64,000 nt of DNA, from assembly GCA_001695595.3 (NCBI GenBank), contig MBPM02000042.1, forward strand, positions 1 through 64,000, read 5' to 3'. The stretch comes from Plasmopara viticola (Eukaryota; Oomycota; Peronosporomycetes; Peronosporales; Peronosporaceae). The position numbers were made by a program, and so were the translations under genes. Of the stretch, positions 24,332-32,799 are shown piece after piece. How positions within the stretch are numbered: position 1 is the first letter of the stretch; every line of letters starts with the position of its first letter. Under the pieces are notes generated by a model that was not told the DNA's origin, did no database searches, and saw nothing but the letters and a program-made list of their open reading frames with translations.

Positions 24332-24544
24332 CTAATAAATACTTGCACAAATCAAGTCAATTTCTTCGCAAATTTTTATTATGTCTGATCCTGTACGCTT
24401 ATTTATTTTTGAACAATTTAGTCTAATATCTTCAAAATCAATATTATCGGTATCATCGGTACTATCGGTATCTATCGGTTCATGAAGCTTAACATCTTCA
24501 ACATAACCAGTATTATCGGTATCGGATAGATATGTAATATCCAT
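24332..24544 (-). CDS. Small acidic protein of unknown function
   Basis: A 70-codon frame with a repetitive Asp/Thr-rich middle (TDSTDDTDN) and a hydrophobic tail. The ATG at 24544 is preceded on the minus strand by a TATATA box like those of the viral genes. It lies convergent with the winged-helix gene. The repeated TATCGGTA motif in the DNA (24445-24475 and 24514-24525) produces the acidic repeats, so it may be low-complexity rather than a real gene. No family was recognised. Confidence 0.35.
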   Translation of the reverse strand: MDITYLSDTDNTGYVEDVKLHEPIDTDSTDDTDNIDFEDIRLNCSKINKRTGSDIIKICEEIDLICASIY

Positions 24545-24592
24545 GCTCTTTGTGTCTATATAAATAAATATATTTGTATCTGCAGTTGTTCA

Positions 24593-24630
24593 ATCACCCA
24601 GTTGGGTGATGTCAAAAGCCCAACGTTGGG
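24593..24630. promoter_or_regulatory. Paired palindromes upstream of the CRN gene
   Basis: Two related palindromes lie side by side: ATCACCCA/TGGGTGAT with a 2-base centre (24593-24610) and the perfect 12-mer CCCAACGTTGGG (24619-24630). They end 70 bp before the CRN ATG. They could be a dimer-binding operator, or the edge of the inserted effector segment. Confidence 0.45.
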
Positions 24631-24699
24631 TTATATCATTTGATTGGCTGAAATATGGATAGAGGGAACGTCCCTCATTCACAGAAAGCAATTGGAAAC

Positions 24700-26534
24700 A
24701 TGGTGAAGCTGTTCTGCGCGCTCGTTGGAGATAAGGGAAACGCCTTCTCCGTGACGATTGATGCGAGCAAGTCTGTGGATGACTTGAAGGACGCGATCAA
24801 GGCGAAGAATGAGAAGACAATCACGTGTGATCCACGGAAATGGAGCTGTTCCTCGCCAAGAAGGGCGACGCGTGGTTGGATCGAGATGGCGCGGAAGGTT
24901 TGACGCTCGATGAGAATGGACACCCCGAAGGCTTTGCACACATGGACGAGTTAAACTGGATTGAGGATTACTACGGCGAAGAATTTCAAGCAAAGCAAGG
25001 GGAAATCCACGTGTTGGTGGTGATTCCAGAAGTTGATCAGGAGCAATGGGATGAGCTACGGGCACGCAAGAAGGCCAGATCATTGACTGTCATCGAGGTC
25101 GAGAGGATGGATTCAATTGCAATCACCTTGGATATCGGCAGGTGGCAAATTGGTGGCATCGCACTCGACATTCGCCACGTCGAGCCGGATTTTCCCGCGT
25201 GGTTCTATGTTCGGGAGGAAACGCAGGACATCATCAAGGTATTTAACGACCATATGGAAAAGCAGCTCAGCACTGTGTTTGTGGGGACACCTGGTGTTGG
25301 GAAGAGCATGATGGTCGTGTTGTTTGCGTTCTACATGGCTTTGCTTCAACAGAAACGCGTCGTCTTGTTTCGGAAGCTGAAAAAGGAAGGATTCTCCTTG
25401 CTGTATCTGGATGGAAAGAACAAGCAATATTGGCGAAGTAACAAGGCGAGCTTGAGTGATCTTGATGAACTGCGTGGTCAAGATTTTGAATTGTGTCTGG
25501 ACGGTCTCATGCACAAGGACATTGCCGAAAACTTTGCAACGCTGGCGTCGTTCCGAATGCTTGCAACGTCTGTCCAGTATCCAATGAAGAACGACGACGG
25601 TCCTGTACTGAGGCGTTGTCTAGTGCCCTTTTGGTCCAAGGTGGATTTGAAATCTGTTGGGGCGCATTTTCAATGGACGGAACACAATATCAAGGACAGG
25701 TACTACTACTCGGGTGGCAACTTGCGCGACTTCTTGTCGGAGAAGAGCGTTGTCATAGATTTAATTGACCAGGCTATTGGTCTCGTTGATGCGCAAGTGG
25801 CCGAACTTTTGAATACCCAGTATGCTCTTGGCTCGGAGAAACAAATTGATCGCTTACGGATGACGTCAGTTCGAGCGAGTGAGCAGGATCCCAAGAACCA
25901 AAGCAGCTCGGCGAAGTATACGATGACGAGGTCGTGGTTTTGTGTGATCACCTCCGAGTATGCGTTGAGGCAACTTGGCAAAATCGTGGGGCCATCCTAC
26001 TATGAGGAGTTGTGGTCAAAAGGTCGCATGCTTGGCGACGATGGGTTGATGGGAATTGCATTCGAGAATTACGTGCATGCAATGGCAAGAGACGGACAGA
26101 AGCTCGAGTTGCAGGTGAGGACGTACGACCGAAGAAAAGAAAACCAGCATACATATGCTGCGTTGGAATTCGAAGCCAAAGCGTATCTCTATGAAGGCAC
26201 TGATGCAGCGGAATGCGAAGCAATCATGCAGCAACTTGCGGAAGTCGACTATTGGTATCCCTGCACACGTTGTTTGGAGACTATCGACAGTGTTGCCAAG
26301 CTGAACATGGGTGGGGAACATAACGTGGTTGGCTTGATCCAAATAACGAAGTCCGACAATCACAAAATTGACTCAGTGGCACTTGACAAGTATGCGAGGA
26401 TGTTTCCGGACGGTGCCAGATATATTGCGCTGGTGCCAGACAAGGAGACCAGTGATAAATTTCGACTTGCTCCAGCTGATCCTCCAACCCAAGTGTTGTT
26501 GTACGTTGCGTATGTCGCAACCTGGAGTCCTTGA
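24700..26534 (+). pseudogene. Crinkler (CRN) effector with P-loop NTPase domain, frameshifted
   Basis: CRNs are oomycete proteins secreted into plant cells, where C-terminal domains act, often in the nucleus. The first 45 codons from ATG 24700 carry the usual ubiquitin-like CRN start. A one-base shift in a short A run near 24837-24842 then breaks the frame, and the rest is open from 24840 to 26534 (564 codons). It begins with the LFLAK-type motif, the DWL-type region and the HVLVVIP motif that ends the CRN header. The Walker A motif GTPGVGKS is at about 25284-25307. The C-terminal part has LIQITKSDNHKID, which recalls restriction-endonuclease-like domains of CR-type effectors, but weakly. As read, the header and effector body are in different frames. 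A sequencing error in a homopolymer is possible. Confidence 0.85.
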
Positions 26535-26890
26535 AACCATGTGCTGCAGAATTATGCTTTTCTCTGATAGCCTGTCTAAGCCGATAGTGTTGTGGTGGTA
26601 GCGATTTGCCTCCTATTCTCAGCTACTTGTTGAACACTGTATTGATTCCAAAATGCTCGTTGGTTCTGATCACCTGTATGATCTAATAACCTGCTGAATC
26701 GCGACAAGGAATTGACCAATGTTACAGCACATGTATGAACCAAACTGACTGTCGAGGACATACGATCGACAGCTGTGATGTAGGCAGTGAATCGAGCAGT
26801 GGAACAACGCAGGTGCGAGGACGGTGGATCGACTGCGTATTTGAGAAACAGCTGTGGTTGAGGCCTGTTGATGAGACTATCATACCTTGA

Positions 26891-27032
26891 AATGGCATAC
26901 CCATGGATAAGAATGTCATCCCCATGGATAAGAATGTCATCCCCATGGATAAGAATGGAATACCTCGGGATGAGGAACCATACCCAGGGATAGTATCCAA
27001 GGATGAGAATGCCATACCCATGGATGAGAATT
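26891..27032 (+). repeat. 22-bp minisatellite
   Basis: Near-perfect head-to-tail units of CATGGATAAGAATGTCATCC type (three clean copies from about 26900), followed by diverged units with GATGAGAA and CCCAGGGAT variants to about 27032. The array lies between the CRN gene and the DUF3820 gene. Frames open through it on both strands are artefacts of the repeat. Confidence 0.8.
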
Positions 27033-27106
27033 TGGAAACATGCAGGCTTTTCAAAAGTGATAGTTTTAACAATGGAGATTTCAGACAAAAAAATAACTCG
27101 ATTAAT

Positions 27107-27421
27107 TTAATTCTGTGTCTTGTATTCGTTCAAGTTTTCTTTCAATGATGGACATTTATTGTTGATGTATTCATTTTTACACATCCAATTGAAATATTGC
27201 TTTTCGTTTTCAACAATCCACTTAACGGATTTGTTTTTATGTTTACCCCAACGCATGATATAACTATCGTCTCCATCTTGGAACTTGCCTTGTAAAAATC
27301 GTTTGACATCCGATTCTTCGGATTGTTGGTTGTATAACCATCGACAGTATGACGCATCTTGATCATAAACTTCCTCAAGAGCCTTTCCTTTGTATTTTCC
27401 AAACTCTAAAATAACAGACAT
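27107..27421 (-). CDS. Two-repeat DUF3820 / exodeoxyribonuclease X C-terminal-like protein
   Basis: A 104-residue protein made of two copies of a short module. Copy one (residues about 5-31) has FGKYKGK followed by SYCRWLYNQ; copy two (about 57-83) has WGKHKNK followed by QYFNWMCKN. This G-K-(Y/H)-K-x-K...W pattern is the DUF3820/exodeoxyribonuclease X C-terminal module, found free-standing in many large DNA viruses and phages. No exonuclease catalytic domain is present. Its ATG at 27421 is followed on the other side by a TATACTATATAG box (27450-27464), like the viral genes at 18-24 kb. It probably belongs to the same PLV, which places the CRN gene inside the element. Function unknown. Confidence 0.7.
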   Translation of the reverse strand: MSVILEFGKYKGKALEEVYDQDASYCRWLYNQQSEESDVKRFLQGKFQDGDDSYIMRWGKHKNKSVKWIVENEKQYFNWMCKNEYINNKCPSLKENLNEYKTQN

Positions 27422-27718
27422 GTTTATGTGTAGTGTATGGTGTATCCCTATATACTATATAGAAAGATAATTCAGGATAACAATTTAATTAATTCACGAT
27501 TGAATGGTTATGCGAATTAGAATTTTCTGACAGGGGGTACCCTTGATGCTTTTGAGTAAAACTAATGATACTCTCAGAGCGTCTGATAGGTTCGATTGAA
27601 GGCTCTGGGTGGTTTGTGTGCTTTAGTGTTTTCTACCCATCGATACCATAGGATGGAGCTTGTCAAAATTAGATTTTTTATTTATTTTTTGTTTCTAATA
27701 GTGTAGGGATGGGGGCCA

Positions 27719-27934
27719 ATGAGTGTGTATGGAGAGTGGTTAGGTTTGGGTGCAAATGTCGCTTTATCATCATATACTTATAAGTGGAGCACGACTTTTT
27801 GCCGTATTTGTAGAAAGCTTGATTATCCGAAATTTCATTTTGAATTTTCAAAACCAGGAGATTCGCCCCCTGAAATTATTTACATCTCGACTCCGGGTAA
27901 AAATATGTCATTGAATAAAGATCGCATGGAGTAA
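27719..27934 (+). CDS. Short ORF of unknown function
   Basis: A 71-codon frame starting with ATG, containing a CRICRK segment and an FHFEFSKPGD segment, with an amino acid composition that looks coding. It lies 300 bp beyond the DUF3820 gene on the opposite strand. I recognise no family. It could be the last viral ORF or a chance frame. Confidence 0.3.
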   Translation: MSVYGEWLGLGANVALSSYTYKWSTTFCRICRKLDYPKFHFEFSKPGDSPPEIIYISTPGKNMSLNKDRME

Positions 27935-28299
27935 ACTTGATCTACTTATAAAGCATAAAGTGAATTCAATCCTTTGACTGTCCATGGATATGCTGATTTA
28001 AGGTCGTCTAAAAGAAAAATATTGGATCTTAATACAAATAGACGCTTTCTCATCTGGACTCGACTTTTGTTACTTGAGCACCACCCTAACAAATGAGCTG
28101 TCGTCTATTACTGAGCATCATGCACAATTCGAGTTTGTCTTTTATTTTTTCTAATCTTTAAGATTGAGAAAAATAACCGGTTACAGCATACACTCACGTT
28201 GACAAGCCGTACAAGTTTATTGTCCTCATTCGTTCTAGAGCCCAGAGTTTTTGGCTGCTTGTAAAGTTTTATACAAAATTCTGCAATACTAACCTCTTT

Positions 28300-30095
28300 C
28301 ATGAAAAAGGTCATCGCTCTCGCCGCATGAGTAGTGTATTGTCCTGTTGTAGCAAAGTTGTCCAAAGTTCTTTTTTCATTGAAAGATAACACGAGCTGCA
28401 GTTTGCTAAATGTCTGACATCAAGGTTTCGTAATAGTATTTCCAATTCTGAACTAGTTTTTTTTGCTTTGTCGGTGACATCCCACACTAAGTACCTATCA
28501 TAATGATTTAGATGAACATTCATGTAAGTTTAAGTTCGCTGTTGTGGCTTGTGTCGCTTCTACAAAGCTCTAAAAGCAGATATAGTGACTACCTTAGTTG
28601 ACTTAATAAATAGAATAGACTATCTTGTCGTCTGCCTCTGGTTTACATCGAAGTCTAAATCCAACTAAGCTTAAAGACACGAATGAAGCTTACAGTGTCC
28701 AAATGTGACACGATACAAAGGCGTATATACTTTATTCCGTCGCATATTGGCTCGATTGCTCGTGCAGTACTGTTGCGCCACGCACATCGGTCACCCAACT
28801 CCTCATACAAGTGAGCAAGACTCAAGCCTTATTGTCGGCTACGACCCGCTTACCATGGAATCGGAGGGTGGAGAAGGTATGTGCTCTTCTTAACAAAATT
28901 TGTGTCCAATTGGAGGTCTTACAGCTCATACCACCAAGCCAAGAGCTTTTTAGTGCTTCCTTCTACACGCCGCGTTCACCTAAGCAACGCACATGCAAGA
29001 GTGTGCTTTGCACATACCATCTCACAAGCCACCAGTGGATTATTACAAGCTCTGAGAGCCTATACCTGGTTAGCCAAAAATTTTAGCCGATACCTCGATG
29101 AAGTCCACAAATACGACGGGCAATATGAGCAAAACCAAACTCGCCAAATTGTTTAAGTGGGGCATATTAAAGCTTTGCATTAGCCTTCGCCTTAGCCTCG
29201 AGCAATTAAGAAGACAAACATCACCAATAGCGCTAGACTGTAAAATTAGCGAAATAAACCTATGCAGAGACAATCGTGCTCAAATGAAATGCAAAGATTC
29301 TGTGTCGGCACTGCGAATTGTGGTACTTACGACTAACACGATAGCGAAATGTTCTTAAGCGCTGGATAGAAAGGTATAAGAGGCTGTACTCTCTATCCGC
29401 ACTTCGAAATAGCTTCAACGAAGTGGATGTGCGGTTGGAGCAGTTAAAAAAGTACAAGTTTGCTAGGCTAAAATTCGTTCTCTAGTGCCAATAGACCGTC
29501 GTCTTGCGATCTAGGGTGCAAATACTTATGTACTATATCTACCGCCGTCAAAATGTTCTCCGTGGCCTCGGGAGCTTTTGCTCTAGCAGAAAGCTTAGAT
29601 TTATGTCGAAGAGGTTGAAATCCATCTTTAGAAGTATCGATGACGCCAAGGCAATCTTGCTGAAATGGGACCCCGAGCTTCCACTCACCTCGGAGCGGAT
29701 ATATTGCCCACTCTAGAAGAAACTCAGTCTAATTCGAGCGATGCATAGCATTACGCGGTGCAGTAAGTGCTCTTTGTCCTCATGTCGTTAGGTCGTTGGT
29801 ATCGGAGTCAAATCGATGCGAAGCAGCTCGTGGGTTGTTAAACCCCATCGACGACGACCTTGACTACTTTCGCTCGGACAAGCACTACTGCACCAGTTTT
29901 TTTCGGCTGAATCGCGAGTACTGAGCGCACAATGAAAATGCTTCACGACCAAGTCGCTCGATACGTGCCGTTCCAAACGAGGTTGTGGCACTTCGTGACC
30001 AAAATAGAATTATAGCCCAACTGCGGGACAAGCATTGCGTGGCCGTGTCCGTGTATGACTCGGTGTCATTGTTTACGCGTCTTGGTTAAATACAT
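28300..30095 (+). repeat. Dispersed relic family R1, copy c
   Basis: The best-preserved of the R1 copies (others: 3200-3700 inverted, 13081-14700, perhaps 43870-44600). Translated fragments on the plus strand include MSKRLKSIFRSIDDAKAILL at about 29600-29660 and VVALRDQNRIIAQL at about 29980-30020, in different frames. A decayed gene is likely. The start of this copy (28310-28500) also matches 43880-44060, where a CGCATG(A/G)GTAGT block and a GTCTGACATCAAG-like block recur. Family unknown. Confidence 0.6.
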
Positions 30096-30099
30096 GTTA

Positions 30100-32010
30100 A
30101 GTGTTTAAAATACACCTTCCTTCATTATCCGGGTTTATACTACGGCCTATGACTACAACGTTGAATCCTGAGTGCGCTTGCATACCCAAAGAGATGTGTA
30201 ACGTATGTACTGGTCATCTTTTGTCTATGATCTCACATGATGCGGCAAACCACCAGTGTAAACTAGTTGTAGAAACAACAACAACAGATGTCTACCTTGT
30301 ATTGAGATCAAATCTCTGACATAGCTTGGACCAAATCATTAAAATCCCGTCTGTGTCGTTTTTTTATGCTTTGACAGGATACACACAGCTCTATTGGCTA
30401 GCCCTGACTCCCGTCATACCGCCATTTATTACTCTAGTTCTGATGGTGAAGAACCAGATAAACGGCTTGCTAGTCCCAGGCACTTGACAATGCGTAAGAA
30501 AGTCAAAGTCTTTGTATTCAAATGACTTATTGTCCTAGAAGCTCCGTCAGTTCATACAGTACACTAGGAGCGCCAAAACCGCGTCTCGTACGACCGCATC
30601 CTCGTAATTTTAAGTCACTAAGTTGAGAGAACCCTGGAAAGGTCCACTATAATGCAACGAAGGTTGCGCGCAAACCATTTTTATCTTGCTGTCTGGACGT
30701 ACGTCCATCAGTCTTTGGGTGACGAAGATGGCGAGCACTCTCCCCGCTCTACGACTATTGAAGCCTCGATGACGCCGCAATTTAATGGCAGCGCTGTCCT
30801 AAGCAAAATAGACTAGGGCGTTCAAGGCTTCCTAAGATGGAGACGCAGTCTTAAACGTGTTTGTTAATGACTGTATCGGATATACGAAATTGTCAAAAGA
30901 GGTGAGTCGACGACAAAAATCCTTGGTACATTTCCGGACTTGTCCATTGGCCCAAGTTGCTAAAACAGTGAGCTGGAGGCTTTGTGACTCGCGAATTACT
31001 TAACACAAGGTGCCTTTCGGTGAGACGTCTATACGTTTGAGCGAGAAAGACCTCCCGGTTTCAGCTACTGGACCGATACAGGCGGCGAGCATCACGCTTG
31101 TCTGCTTTGTGCGGCAAGAAAGTTTTCCGTCGTTCACTCTTCGTGACTGTCACGTGCGTGATTTGAGAATCGCACCTAATTCAACGCAAGAATATCACTC
31201 GACGTATATATACCATAACGACAGAGATGGCCTGCACCTGGTATAAGAATACTCTCGACGCCCCCCATACCACGGCTCAATCAGAATACCTTATTTAGTA
31301 GTAGGTATACCTTCAAGGGATTCAAACGTGCAACCTGACTGTCTTTGACGGCACCTAAAAGTTAATTTCCTTTGACGACTAGCCACCTCAAAAGCTCTCG
31401 GCTTCGATTTAGTGTGCATCTAGAGTAAGCTTATGAGCGGGTATGGCGTTTTTCCCACTACACTTGTTGTGTGTATGGAAGACAGCGGCTTACATAAAAA
31501 TGCCAATTGCTTCTGCTTTTAAATTACAATGGCCTCGAGAAGTTTGTTGCAGCGGTTCCTGCAAGTTTTGTAAAGCGAGTTGACCACGCCACATCCTAGA
31601 AAGTCCTATCGTACCTCTAATGCACTTGACATCTGATCTTAGCGGTCAAGAAGCAAATGATAGAGCTTGCTCACACTTTAGCTTCAATTTTTCATGATGA
31701 AAAGGCAGCAATCTCAAGCCATTCAAGTAAAAATTGTCGTGTGACACAAATACCGTTAAGCTATACCAGCCGGAACGGCACTTTCTGCATGCCGTGAGTG
31801 GCATGGCTGGCTTTATGCCGAGATAAATTGATCAAGATCTGTTACTGCACATGAAGTGCGAATTTACGTTTTCTGGTTAGTTGAAAAGAAAATGAAGGAA
31901 TAATGTATCCCTGTCGACGTATTAACTGTGCAACCTCCAAACCTTGATTTTTCAAGAACGATGACTACTTCATTTGTTTATGTCAGAGCTACATCAAAGA
32001 CAATTGTCTT
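30100..32010. other. No recognisable gene
   Basis: Frames are short (78 codons at most, 31010-31246) and unrecognised. No repeat relation to the rest of the window was seen. Confidence 0.4.
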
Positions 32011-32013
32011 AAA

Positions 32014-32077
32014 GACCTATTTTAGTATTAAGTTTTCTAATATTTTAGTATTAGAAAACTTAATACTAAAATAGGTC
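32014..32077. repeat. Perfect hairpin, 28-bp arms, 8-base loop
   Basis: Arms at 32014-32041 and 32050-32077 are exact reverse complements, with a loop of 8 bases. No flanking direct repeat is visible. The lack of any mismatch implies recent origin or selection. Confidence 0.9.
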
Positions 32078-32559
32078 TTAAAGCATTATATAGTAATAGT
32101 AGCTCTTAATACAATGAATATTAGAAATAACCCTCTTCGCTGTCGAACAAAGTATTTCGCAAACATCTATCAAGGCCATAAAAGTAACGTTATAATGTCA
32201 AACATCAAATTTTGATACCACACAAAGGGATATAATCGTGTAGACAAACCTACTAGGCGATCTAGTGGCAATGCATTGTAGCTTTTCTGACGACGTGGAG
32301 GTTGACCGTCGACTCACTGATTGGCATGTGATGCCGCACCTGTCCCATCATTCGCGGTTTTGGGGTGCAACTGCATTAAGCGCATTGAGCTAGAGGGATC
32401 TATATATTTTTATGTATACCACGCGATACATCAAACGTCTTTCACGCCGCAGGGATCATAACCCTTGGCAGCCAAAAGGGGGGGGGGTCAAAATCATTTT
32501 GGCGAAAAAAAAGAACTACCGAGGCTTAAGCTTCGTAGTCTTTCATGCACATCAAGCTG

Positions 32560-32747
32560 ACAAGCCTGACTTGCCTTTCGTTATTGCGTCCGTGAAAAGC
32601 TTTTTAAGACCATGGACACTCATATCAACAAAACGCTGAGCAATTTTGATCGATGCTACACCGCTAAAGAAATTAGCTTAAGCGAGCACATCACAGTAAT
32701 ACAGCCACTGTTTGCTTAGTGCTAGTAGCAAGATTAACTATAATTAG
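32560..32747 (+). repeat. Duplicated segment R2, copy b
   Basis: Homologous to 4830-5040 in the same orientation, including the CTTTTTAAGACCA block (32600), the AAGCGAGCA block (32680) and the TGCTAGTAGCAAGA block (32720). The segment ends where the inverted arm of the next hairpin begins. Confidence 0.6.
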
Positions 32748-32790
32748 CTTGCTACTAGCACTAAGCAAACAGTGGCTGTATTACTGTGAT
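32690..32790. repeat. Perfect hairpin, 43-bp arms, 15-base loop
   Basis: Arms 32690-32732 and 32748-32790 are exact reverse complements around a 15-base AT-rich loop. The left arm belongs to the older R2 repeat (compare 4985-5030), while the right arm has no counterpart in that copy. The right arm was therefore newly made as an inverted copy of the left. Confidence 0.9.
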
Positions 32791-32799
32791 CAGCTTTTG

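Larger units (their letters stand above)
18060..24560. mobile_element. Integrated polinton-like virus fragment (morphogenesis module)
   Basis: Five adjacent genes have the signature of polinton-like viruses: packaging ATPase, fibre, double jelly-roll capsid protein, adenain-like protease and a D5-primase-wing-like protein. They sit tightly packed, in mixed orientation, with AT-rich spacers carrying TATATA boxes, unlike the flanking host DNA. No DNA polymerase B, rve or tyrosine integrase, helicase or penton/minor capsid gene is visible, so this is part of an element. I found no terminal inverted repeats. The left limit falls right after the ATPase stop codon. The right limit is uncertain because a further virus-type gene lies at 27107-27421, beyond an effector gene. 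Confidence 0.85.

Noticed and set aside
26576..27088. 170- and 116-codon minus-strand ORFs over the minisatellite
   Set aside because: The IHG/SMG repeats are just the translated 22-bp array; frames in all directions are open because the unit lacks stops.
27580..27620. GGTTCGATT as a tRNA B box
   Set aside because: No acceptor stem or D-arm can be folded around it.
18000..28000. Terminal inverted repeats of the virus
   Set aside because: I compared 17.95-18.08 kb with 27.42-27.75 kb and saw no complementarity beyond short AT-rich matches.
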